Part shown: piece after piece, positions 1 to 7,700 of the stretch
Layout of the letters: each line of letters opens with the position of its first letter
Position numbering within the stretch: position 1 is the stretch's first letter
Assembly: GCA_049688595.1 (NCBI GenBank)
Contig: JBAVLA010000214.1
Location: forward strand, 1-17,611
DNA length: 17,611 nt
Direction of reading: 5' to 3'
Source: Prado023 sp049688595
Lineage (GTDB): Bacteria > Actinomycetota > Actinomycetes > S36-B12 > CAIYMF01
Position numbers and translations under genes: made by a program
The notes under the pieces: model-generated
The model's input: only the letters and a program-made list of their open reading frames with translations
What the model was told of the DNA's origin: nothing
The model's database searches: none

Positions 1-385
1 GCAGCTCCGCGAGACGCTCGACCTCGCGTCCGTCCTGCGCAGCTCGCCGGCCGGCGGACTCGTGCTGGTCGACTGCCTGGCCCTCTGGGTGACCGGCCTC
101 GTCGACGTCGACGCGAGCTGGCTGGACGCAGCCCGAGCCGAGGCGTCGGTCGATCGCGGATTGGACACCGTCCTCCCGGCACTGCGCGTGACGAAGGCCG
201 ACGTGGTGCTCGTCACCAACGAGGTGGGATCCGGGGTGGTTCCACCGACGGCATCGGGCCGTCTGTTCCGCGACCTGCTCGGGCGCGTGAACGCCAGGGT
301 GGCGGCGGCCTGCGACGACGTGGAGCTGGTCGTGGCGGGGGTCGCGACCTCGATCAAGGGGAGGCCATGGACACCGACCACCTGA
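1..385 (+). CDS. cobU: Adenosylcobinamide kinase / guanylyltransferase, 3' part
   Basis: This is the C-terminal part of the bifunctional enzyme that phosphorylates adenosylcobinamide and then transfers GMP from GTP to give adenosylcobinamide-GDP, the activated corrinoid used by CobS. The reading frame is open to the left edge (first full codon at base 2), so the start and the N-terminal P-loop lie outside the window. Two family hallmarks are visible: the 'LVDCLALWVTGL' segment (family form DCLTLWLTNL) and 'VLVTNEVGSGVVPPTASGRLFRD' followed by 'LGRVNARVA'. These are the stretches that form the nucleotide/phosphate site and the subunit core of the RecA-like fold. The end 'VAGVATSIKG' is typical for the family's last strand. 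It ends at TGA 383-385, inside cobT, which points to translational coupling. The assignment is secure; only the missing half is uncertain. Confidence 0.93.
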   Translation, partial: QLRETLDLASVLRSSPAGGLVLVDCLALWVTGLVDVDASWLDAARAEASVDRGLDTVLPALRVTKADVVLVTNEVGSGVVPPTASGRLFRDLLGRVNARVAAACDDVELVVAGVATSIKGRPWTPTT

Positions 386-1545
386 TGGGTTGGACCGCCG
401 CGATCCGGTCCCCCGACGAGGCCGCCCGCGCCGCTGCGCAGGCTCGGCAGGACCAGCTGACCAAGCCGATCGGTTCGTTGGGCCGCCTCGAGGACCTGGC
501 GACCTGGCTGGCCGGGGTGACTGGGCAGTGCCCGCCCCCGCCCCTGCGCCGGCCAGCCCTGGCCATCTTCGCCGGCGACCATGGCGTGGCTCGGACGGCG
601 GGCACGAGCGCGTATCCCCCGGAGGTCACCGCGCAGATGGTCGCCAACTTCGTGGCCGGCGGGGCGGCGGCGGCGGTGCTCGCCCGGGCACACGGGGTCC
701 GCGTCCGGGTCATCGACGTGAGCGTGGACATCGACTGGGCGGCCAGCGGGCTCCTCGTGCCCGACGAGGTGACGGCGCACCGGGTCCGCAGGGGGAGCGG
801 GTCGATCGACCGTGAGGACGCGACCACGCTCGATGAGGCTGTTCGCGCCATCCAGCTCGGCGCCCGGATCGCCGACGAGCTGGTCGATGAGGGTGCCGAC
901 CTGCTGATCGCCGGGGACATGGGGATCGGGAACACGACGCCGGCAGCCGCACTCGTCGGGCTGCTGGCCGACCTCGATCCGGCCCACGTGGTGGGCCGGG
1001 GTACCGGCATCGACGACCTGACCTGGATGCGCAAGACCGCGGCGGTGCGCGATGCGATGCGCCGCAGTCGACCCGTGAAGTCCGATCCGGTCCGACTGCT
1101 GGCAGCAGTGGGGGGCGCCGACATCGCGGCGACCACCGGATTCCTGCTGCAGGCGGCGGCCCGGCAGACGCCCGTGCTGCTGGACGGGATCATCTCCTGC
1201 ACCTGCGCGCTTGTCGCCGACCGGATCGCGGTCGGGGCGCGCGACTGGTGGTGGGCGTCGCACCGCAGCACCGAGCCCGCGGCGCAGGCCGCGCTCTCCC
1301 GACTCGGCCTCGAACCGCTGGTGGACCTGGGCATGCGCCTGGGCGAGGGGACCGGCGCGCTCGTCGTGCTGCCCGTGGTCACTGCGGCTGGCGACCTGCT
1401 TCGACAGATGGCCACGTTCGAGTCAGCAGGAGTCGCCGACCGGGCAGCAGGTGGTGCGCCGGCCGGAGAGCATCCCGAGCAGGGTCCAGCGGCTCATCAG
1501 GTGGGCGACGACGACGCCGACCCGCCCGGGAGTGATCGGCGGTGA
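367..1545 (+). CDS. cobT: Nicotinate-nucleotide--dimethylbenzimidazole phosphoribosyltransferase
   Basis: CobT swaps the nicotinate of nicotinate mononucleotide for 5,6-dimethylbenzimidazole, making alpha-ribazole 5'-phosphate, the lower ligand joined to cobinamide by CobS. It is a soluble enzyme. Visible family features are 'LTKPIGSLGRLEDLA' near the N-terminus, 'IFAGDHGVA' followed by 'YPPEVTAQMVANF', 'DMGIGNTTPAAA', and 'LDLGMRLGEGTGALVVLPVV', which holds the catalytic glutamate (Glu327 here, equivalent to Glu317 of the Salmonella enzyme). I chose the start at ATG 367 because a strong AAGGGGAGG lies just upstream. An in-frame ATG at 385 would overlap the cobU stop as TGATG but has no ribosome site. 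The usual family end 'MATFESAGV' comes at residues 348-356, yet the frame runs on to residue 392 with a Gly/Pro/Ala/Asp-rich tail that looks unstructured. The stop overlaps the cobS GTG. Confidence 0.97.
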   Translation: MDTDHLMGWTAAIRSPDEAARAAAQARQDQLTKPIGSLGRLEDLATWLAGVTGQCPPPPLRRPALAIFAGDHGVARTAGTSAYPPEVTAQMVANFVAGGAAAAVLARAHGVRVRVIDVSVDIDWAASGLLVPDEVTAHRVRRGSGSIDREDATTLDEAVRAIQLGARIADELVDEGADLLIAGDMGIGNTTPAAALVGLLADLDPAHVVGRGTGIDDLTWMRKTAAVRDAMRRSRPVKSDPVRLLAAVGGADIAATTGFLLQAAARQTPVLLDGIISCTCALVADRIAVGARDWWWASHRSTEPAAQAALSRLGLEPLVDLGMRLGEGTGALVVLPVVTAAGDLLRQMATFESAGVADRAAGGAPAGEHPEQGPAAHQVGDDDADPPGSDRR

Positions 1546-2411
1546 GGCGGTGGCCGTATCCGGGGGAGGCATCCGGCTCCCCCCAGGACAGGCCTGGATC
1601 GGCGATGGTCGACTCGCCGGTCGAGCGTTCCCAAACAGCGCCCGCTGGCTTCGACGCGTTCCGGTTCGCGATCGGGACCTTCACGCGGATCCCGGTCGCG
1701 GCCCCAGCGCGGCTGGATCGGCGGATCGCCCGCGGGGGGCTGGCACTCGGGCCGATCGTCGGGGCGACGATCGGGCTGATCACCGGGCTGCTCCTGCTGG
1801 TCACGCCCGCGGACAGCGTCGGCAGGCTCCTCGGCGCGACGATCGTCGTCGGCGCCGCGGCCTGGCTGACCCGCGCCCTGCACTGGGACGGCCTTGCCGA
1901 CTTCGCCGACGGCCTCGGCAGCGGCGCCCCGGCCGACCGTGCGCTGGACATCATGCGCCGCTCGGACATCGGACCGTTCGGGGTGCTCGCGCTTGGATTC
2001 ACTGCCGCTGTGCAGGTGACGGCCCTGGCGTGTGTGCCCAGCGGCGCACCCGCGCTCAGCGCATGGGTGGTCGCGCTGGCGGCGGGGCGCCTCGCGATCG
2101 CCATTGCATGCGGGCCGTGGGCCCGCGCAGCCAGGTCCGACGGCCTGGGCGTGCTGGTTGTCGGCGCAGTCACACCTGGGCACGTGGTCGCGGCGCTGGG
2201 CCTGGCCCTGGCGGCGGCCGCCGTTCCGACCACGCTGGGACACCTCACCTGGCGGTTGACCCTTGTCTGCGTGCCGGTATCGACTGCGCTGGTCACGGGT
2301 TGGATCAGTCGGGCTGCCCGGCGGCGGCTGGGTGGGTCTACCGGAGACGTCCTGGGGGCGACCGCAGAGGCCTCGACTGCCGCGGCGTTGGTCGTGATCG
2401 CGCTGGGCTGA
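1542..2411 (+). CDS. cobS: Adenosylcobinamide-GDP ribazoletransferase (cobalamin synthase)
   Basis: CobS is the integral membrane enzyme that joins adenosylcobinamide-GDP (from CobU) to alpha-ribazole or its phosphate (from CobT) and releases GMP. Family signatures are the N-terminal 'FRFAIGTFTRIPV', the acidic metal-binding motif 'LHWDGLADFADGLGSG' (His114, Asp116, Asp120, Asp123), and 'IMRRSDIGPFG' at about residues 137-147. Several Ala/Leu/Val/Gly-rich stretches fit multiple membrane helices. The GTG at 1542 is preferred because it overlaps the cobT stop (GTGA) and has GGGAG nine bases upstream. An in-frame ATG at 1605 would remove 21 non-conserved residues but has only a weak GGAT upstream. 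With the first start the protein has about 35 residues before the first conserved motif, longer than usual. The function is secure; the start is open. Confidence 0.95.
   Translation: MRRWPYPGEASGSPQDRPGSAMVDSPVERSQTAPAGFDAFRFAIGTFTRIPVAAPARLDRRIARGGLALGPIVGATIGLITGLLLLVTPADSVGRLLGATIVVGAAAWLTRALHWDGLADFADGLGSGAPADRALDIMRRSDIGPFGVLALGFTAAVQVTALACVPSGAPALSAWVVALAAGRLAIAIACGPWARAARSDGLGVLVVGAVTPGHVVAALGLALAAAAVPTTLGHLTWRLTLVCVPVSTALVTGWISRAARRRLGGSTGDVLGATAEASTAAALVVIALG
1562..1583 (+). repeat. Perfect 7-bp inverted repeat (hairpin) at the cobS 5' end
   Basis: GGGGGAG at 1562-1568 and CTCCCCC at 1577-1583 are exact reverse complements around an 8-nt loop. It lies between the two candidate cobS starts: inside codons 7-14 if GTG 1542 is used, or in a 59-bp gap upstream if ATG 1605 is used. 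In the second case it could control ribosome access to cobS. No U-run follows, so it does not look like an intrinsic terminator. Its function is unknown. Confidence 0.6.
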
Positions 2412-2438
2412 TCCCCACCGGGAGCAGCACATCTGCAG

Positions 2439-2444
2439 TACCCT
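2439..2444 (+). promoter_or_regulatory. Possible -10 element upstream of the small membrane gene
   Basis: TACCCT fits the actinobacterial TANNNT pattern and sits in the 94-bp gap after cobS, about 60 bases before the next start codon. No convincing -35 box lies 16-18 bases upstream, so this is only a candidate. The gene could equally be read from the cob transcript. Confidence 0.2.
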
Positions 2445-2490
2445 GAAACGAGCTTGGGTTCGCACCCGCCTGGAATCCGCGGGCGCTCGA

Positions 2491-2496
2491 GAAGGG
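2491..2496 (+). promoter_or_regulatory. Ribosome binding site deciding a TTG start
   Basis: GAAGGG lies nine bases before TTG 2506. It is the best ribosome site in the region and the main reason for choosing TTG over the in-frame TTG 2515, GTG 2524 or ATG 2545, which lack a comparable sequence. Confidence 0.55.
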
Positions 2497-2505
2497 CGGT
2501 CTGAG

Positions 2506-2769
2506 TTGCTCATCTTGGTTGAAGTGCTGCAGCCCTTCTTCGCGATGACGGCGCTGCTGGCGGTCGCACTCCTACTCGTACTCGCCGGCGGATGGCTGGA
2601 CCGCACGACCTCATCCACTCCGGAAGAGGCGCTGGAGGACCTTCGTCGGTACGGCCCGGCAGCATCCGGGCTGCGCGTCGAACTGCTCCCCGAGGACCAG
2701 CGCTGGGCCGTCGAGGCGGCCAGGGCTGCTCGCGGGAGGACTGACTGGATGGGTCGGCGAATCGCCTGA
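2506..2769 (+). CDS. Small single-helix membrane protein, unrecognised
   Basis: I do not recognise this 87-residue protein. Residues 1-29 are strongly hydrophobic ('ALLAVALLLVLAGG' at the core) and should form one membrane helix. After it comes a polar, charged part with 'TPEEALEDLRRYGP' and 'LLPEDQRWAVEAARAARG', which looks helical and probably faces the cytoplasm. Codon use is typical of the neighbouring genes (mostly G or C in third position), which supports a real gene. The start is TTG, with GAAGGG nine bases upstream. It follows cobS on the same strand after 94 bases and converges on recD, so it may be a tail gene of the cob operon or have its own promoter. A link to cobalamin (for instance as a partner of the membrane enzyme CobS) is possible but rests on position alone. 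Confidence 0.72.
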   Translation: MLILVEVLQPFFAMTALLAVALLLVLAGGWLDRTTSSTPEEALEDLRRYGPAASGLRVELLPEDQRWAVEAARAARGRTDWMGRRIA

Positions 2770-2856
2770 GTTACCGCGGGGGGCCTCCTGAGCGCAGCCC
2801 GGCCGGCTGAAGCCCACCGTGCCCTGCTGGCTGGGACCCACTCGGGGCGACGCCGC

Positions 2857-4713
2857 TCACGGTCGGCGCAGCCCGCTGGCCCGGCGGACCTCGCGCGCCA
2901 GGGCGGCCTCGACCGCGGCCCGCGATCCGATGAGGCGGACGGCCCTCCGCGCTCGCGTGACACCCGTGTACAGCAGCTCGCGGGTCAGCAGCGGCGAGTC
3001 GGGGCCGGGCAGCAGGAAGGTGACCCGGTCGAACTCGCTGCCCTGACCCTTGTGCACGGTCATTGCCTGCAGCTCGACCAGCCCGTCGATGCGCGCGGGT
3101 GCGACCAGCCTGATTCGGGTTCCGGCCGTCTGGAATGCCACGCGCAGGCCATCGGGGGTGGCCACGACGACGCCGGTGTCGCCGTTGTACAGGTCCACGC
3201 TGTAGTCGTTCCGGGTCACGAGCACGGGCTCCCCGACGTACCAGGTTGAGCCCATGATCGAGCGGTCACCGCACGCCTGGGAGATCCACCTGCGTGCCTC
3301 CAGGTTCCAGCGCCGCACGCCGAAGCGCCCGTCGCCGTGCGCGCACATGAGTCGGTGCCGGCCCATCAGCTCCAGCGCCTCGGTCGCGTTCCCATCGGCG
3401 GCCGCGCGGACCATGGCCGATCCGATGCTGACGACGTCGGCCCGCAGCCCGCGGATGGCCGCAGGTTCCTCGGGATCGGCTGCCTCGACGAACTCCAGCC
3501 CCTCCCCTCGGGCGAGGAGGTCGAAGACCTCACCGGGCCGGCTGTCCCGGATCGCCGCTCCGAGGTCCACCAGGTCCCGGCCCTCGACCCGGTAGTTGCG
3601 CGTCAGGCGGACGACGCCGCCAGGGGCCCCCGACGTCACCGCACCCGGGATGACCCGGGTGAGGGCCTGCTCAAGGTCCGGATCGTCGGCTCCTGGCCGG
3701 CCCACGAGGTCGGCCAGGACCGCGCCAGCCTCCACGGAGGCCAGTTGGCCTGCGTCGCCGACGAGGATGAGCCGGGCGTGGGGCGGCGTCGCCTCCAACA
3801 GCCTGGCCATCATGACCAACGGGACCATCGAGGTCTCGTCGACCACGACAACGTCGAAGGGCAGCTGGTTGCGCCGATCGTGGGCGAACCGGTCTCCGCC
3901 GCCCGGCTGGAACCCGAGCAGCCGGTGCAGGGTGCTCGCCTGCAGGGCGCCCAGCCGGCGGCGATCGTCGGCGGTGAACGGATCCTCGTTGAGGACGTGG
4001 GTGACGACCTCGGTGAGCCGCTTGGCGGCCTTTCCGGTCGGCGCGGCCAGGGCGACCCGCAGTGGAGTGGGCGAGGACTCGGCCAGAGCAGCCAGCACCT
4101 TGGCCACAGTGAACGTCTTGCCCGTCCCCGGGCCGCCGGTGATGACGGTGTAGCCGCGCAACGCGGCCGCCGCGGCCGCCAGGCACTGCTCGTCGTCGGT
4201 GCCCGCTGCCCCGGCCCCCGGGAACAGCCGCGCAAGCGACCCAGCCAGCCGCTCTTCATCGACCTCTGGCCTGACCGCCAGCCGTTCGCAGATGTCCCCG
4301 GCCACGCAGCGCTCGTAGGCCCAGTAGCGCTCCAGGTACAGCTGGCCGTCAACCAGTCGCATGGGTGCCGCGCCGGTCGCGTCGGGGCCCCGGCTGACCA
4401 TCGGCGACCGCTGCAGGGCGGCCTCGATGGCCCCGGGCTCGGACGGCCACGGCAGCGCAGCCGGGTCCAGCCACTCGGACTCGACCGCGAGCATCCCGCC
4501 GGGGCTCCGCACGTCGATGCACACCGAGCCCTGGCGCAGCGCCCGGATGCACAGGGCCAGGGCGAGCTCGACCAGCTCGCCGTCACCGGGCCGCGGGTTG
4601 AGCTCCCACCGGGCGTCCCCACAGATCCGGACCAGGCCAGCGCCGATCCCCTCCTCCACGACACCAAGCGCGCCCGCCTGCACGAAGCGCGCCAGAAGTG
4701 AGTCCCCACTCAT
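2857..4713 (-). CDS. recD: RecBCD enzyme subunit RecD (5'-3' helicase)
   Basis: RecD is the fast 5'-to-3' superfamily 1B helicase of the RecBCD complex, which unwinds and degrades double-stranded DNA ends. At 618 residues it matches the family (about 600). An N-terminal domain of about 170 residues that contacts RecC precedes the motor. Motifs in order are: Walker A 'GGPGTGKTFTVAKVLAAL' (about residue 191), Walker B 'VVVDETSMVPL', motif III 'LILVGDAGQLASVEAG', motif IV 'VRLTRNYRVEG', 'VTRNDYSVDLYNGDTGVV', and motif VI 'TVHKGQGSEFDRVTFLLP' with 'ELLYTGVTRAR' near residues 550-590. All are intact. Its ATG overlaps the recB stop as ATGA, with AGGGGTG just upstream, so translation is coupled to recB. 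It is the last gene of the operon and ends 87 bases from the convergent membrane gene. Confidence 0.97.
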   Translation of the reverse strand: MSGDSLLARFVQAGALGVVEEGIGAGLVRICGDARWELNPRPGDGELVELALALCIRALRQGSVCIDVRSPGGMLAVESEWLDPAALPWPSEPGAIEAALQRSPMVSRGPDATGAAPMRLVDGQLYLERYWAYERCVAGDICERLAVRPEVDEERLAGSLARLFPGAGAAGTDDEQCLAAAAAALRGYTVITGGPGTGKTFTVAKVLAALAESSPTPLRVALAAPTGKAAKRLTEVVTHVLNEDPFTADDRRRLGALQASTLHRLLGFQPGGGDRFAHDRRNQLPFDVVVVDETSMVPLVMMARLLEATPPHARLILVGDAGQLASVEAGAVLADLVGRPGADDPDLEQALTRVIPGAVTSGAPGGVVRLTRNYRVEGRDLVDLGAAIRDSRPGEVFDLLARGEGLEFVEAADPEEPAAIRGLRADVVSIGSAMVRAAADGNATEALELMGRHRLMCAHGDGRFGVRRWNLEARRWISQACGDRSIMGSTWYVGEPVLVTRNDYSVDLYNGDTGVVVATPDGLRVAFQTAGTRIRLVAPARIDGLVELQAMTVHKGQGSEFDRVTFLLPGPDSPLLTRELLYTGVTRARRAVRLIGSRAAVEAALAREVRRASGLRRP

Positions 4714-7700
4714 CGGACACCCCTGCTGAACAGGTCAGATGCGCCCGTGACCAGAGCCGTGGGCGGGCGCCACGAGAAGACCCCGCATGGCACCCCCAAG
4801 GGGTCCGTTGGCGTGTCGGGGCCGCACATGCCGCGAACGAACAGGTACAGGACACCGCCCAGGTGTCGGTCCGGATCGTAGCCAGGCTGGCGGTGACGCA
4901 GGTAGCGGTGCAGAGCAGCGCAGTAGATGAGGGCCTGCAGCGGGTAGTGGGCGTCGATCATGGCTGCCGGCAGTGCGGCCGGCCGGTAGTGCCATGCCGA
5001 CAGCTGCTCCCTCGAGGAGCGCGGCGGCCCCAAGCGGTTGGTCTTGTAGTCCACGACGAGATACCGAGCAGCGCCGCCGGGGCGTACCCGCAGCACCGCG
5101 TCGATCTCACCGGACAGGAAGCCGCGCAAGCGTCGATCCCCCAGACCTGCCGACTCCATCCGGTCCGGGTAGCCCAGCGTGGGGTCGTCAGCGGGAAGGA
5201 CGGCTCGCCACAGGTCGGCCAGCTCAGCGATCGTCGGGTCACGCTGCGGGTCGGTGCTGGCCGACAGCGGCATCTCGAACCCCAGTTCGGCCAGGCGGTC
5301 CGTCGGGGGGATGTCAGCCAGGCAGAGCCCGCCAGCCAGGGGCCCCAGGGGCGTCCGCAGTGAGGGCAGCAGAGCGGTCGCGAGGCCGTCCGCGTCGACT
5401 CCATCCACCGGAGCCGTTCGCATGGCCGCGGAGACCCGAGCGGTCACCTCGGTCTGAAGATCTCCAGCAGTGGTGTCAGTGGTCTGGAGGACCGCGTGCA
5501 CGAGGGTCCCGAACCGGGTGCCACCGACGACGTCGGCCATCGGGGAGATCAGGCTGCGCGCCGCGGCAAGCGGATCCGGGGACGTCGATGCGTGCGGCCG
5601 GGCCGCCCCCATCTCCTCCGACTCACCCCAGCCAGGTTCGCGCTCCCCCCGCCTGCCAGTCTCGTCCGGCCTGCCAGTCTCGTCCGGCCTGCCAGTCTCG
5701 TCCGGCTCGTCGACGGTCCAACCCGACGGCTCGGATCCGTGCAGTCCCGCAGTCAGGCCCGAGTAGGACGTGCGCCGCCAGGACGTGTCCAGTCCCCGGT
5801 CGAATGAGGCGATCTCGAGCATGGACTCCGCCCTCATCGGCGGCGACCAGACCCGCACCGGAGCGACGTCGGGCACCATCTCGACGGTCAAGCCAGTCAG
5901 GTGCGGGACAGCCTCCTGCCAGGGATGCGTCGCGTCGTACTCCGCCCTTGGGGTGGTCTCGCCGGCAGCCCGAGCGCAGAGGAGCCGGTGCAGCGGGGAG
6001 GCTGGGGTGTTGCCGTCGCAGCCCGCCCAGTGGGCGACGACCTGGTGCGCGGCCCGGGTGAGGCCGACGTAGAGCAATCGCAACTCCTCGCCTGACTCCT
6101 CGGCACGCTGGCGTCGGACGGACTCCACCCATGACGATCCCGCTTGTTCCCCACGGGCGTCACGGCGGCGCCGGCCCGCCGAGTCGTGGAAGCGGGCAAC
6201 CTCGACGTCGTGGACGAACCTGTCCCATCCGTACGGCACGTACACGATCGGGAACTGCAGGCCCTTCGAGACGTGGAGGGTCTGGACGGTGACCGCGCGG
6301 GCATCGCTGGCGAGGCGGCGCTCCACCTCCGCATCGCCCTGCCGCTGGGCCGCGGTGATCCGGCCATCGAGCCAGCGGACCAGCCCACCCGGACCGAGCG
6401 AACCCTCGCGGGCGGCCTGCTGCAGCGACTCGGCCAAGTGCCTGACGTCGGTGAGGTCCCGTTCCCCATTCGGGCTGCTGAGCAGTCCGGGCACGACTGG
6501 GGAGTCCCGCATCACCTTGGCGAGCATCGCCGCAAGTCCGACCTCCTGCCAGACCGCCGACCACTGCCGCAGCGCCGTGGCCACCTGGTCGACGACGGCC
6601 TCCCCGCCGCCGACCAGATCCGTGCCCGAGAGCCCGAAGAAGGGCGTGATCGCCGCTTCGCGGACCAGCGTGGGCCGGCCCGTCTGCTCGATGGCGCGCA
6701 GCACGGTCAGCCAGTCGCCAGCCGCGCGAGAGGTGAACACCGACACGCCGCCACGAAGGATGGCCGGGACGCGCGCGCGCTGCAGGGCTTCGGTGACCGC
6801 CGCTGCTCCCTTGGCACTGCGGACGAGCACCGCGACATCCCCGGGGGTGACCGCCCGCCATCGACCGTCCTGGGCCACCTCGGCCCCGGAGGAGATCAGG
6901 GCGACGATGTCGGCGGCCACGTCGGCGGCGACCCGCTGACGCAACGGGTCCACCCGATGCGGCGTCAGCTTGCCGTCGGCCTCCGGTATCGCAAGCACGC
7001 GCAACCGGACGGCCGGACCCGCCCCGCGCAGCCGCGGCTCCTTGTGGCGCGCCCCGATCGGCCGCACCACGATCTGGCTGTCCCCCAACTCGGTTGGGCC
7101 GAACAGCCCGGCAACGCCGGCCACGACCCCGGCATCGGAGCGGTGGTTGGTGCCCAGGGTCAGCACGGTGCTGGCCTTGCGCACTGCTGCGAGATAGGCC
7201 TCGACGTCCCCACCTCGGAATCCGTAGATCGCCTGCTTCGGATCGCCGATGAGGACCAGCGTCGTGTGTCCGTGGAAGGCCGCCTCGAGGATCGCCCACT
7301 GGGCGGCGTCGGTGTCCTGGAACTCGTCCACCAGTACGACGCGGTACCGGTCGCGCAGCAGCGTGACGGCGGCCTCGGCCGAGGGGCCGGTGACTGCTTG
7401 GCGCACCCTGCCGACCAGGTCATCGAAGCTGAGGACCGCGCAGCTTGCCTGCCGTCGGGCCAGCTCCGCCCGGACGGCTACGGCGAAGTCCTGCTGGGCA
7501 GCCGGAACCGTCCCGGCGCGCACGGGCAGCTCGATGTCGGCCATCGGGTCGGCCGCCACGTCCCGGCCGACCTTCATTGCCCGCTTGAGGGAGATCTGCC
7601 GACCCTGCGCGCCGACTGCCGCGTAGCGGGACGCGTACACGTCAGCGATCGTCTGGTCCACGAACGTGGACAGGTCCTCAGTGAGCCGCTCCGATGGGCT

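Noticed and set aside
385..387. ATG at 385 as the cobT start (TGATG overlap with the cobU stop)
   Set aside because: It lacks a ribosome site, whereas ATG 367 has AAGGGGAGG immediately upstream.
1419..1436. AGTCAG-like sequence resembling a B12 box of a cobalamin riboswitch, in a cobalamin operon
   Set aside because: It encodes the conserved CobT residues 'ESAGVA', has extra bases relative to the box, and none of the other riboswitch helices can be found around it.
1211..2446. Long plus-strand frame of 411 codons spanning the cobT-cobS junction
   Set aside because: It is Arg/Pro/Gly-rich with no family features and lies out of frame with the well-supported cobT and cobS.
2795..2809. CAGCC/GGCTG hairpin between the small membrane gene and recD
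   Set aside because: A 5-bp stem without a U-run is too weak to call a terminator.
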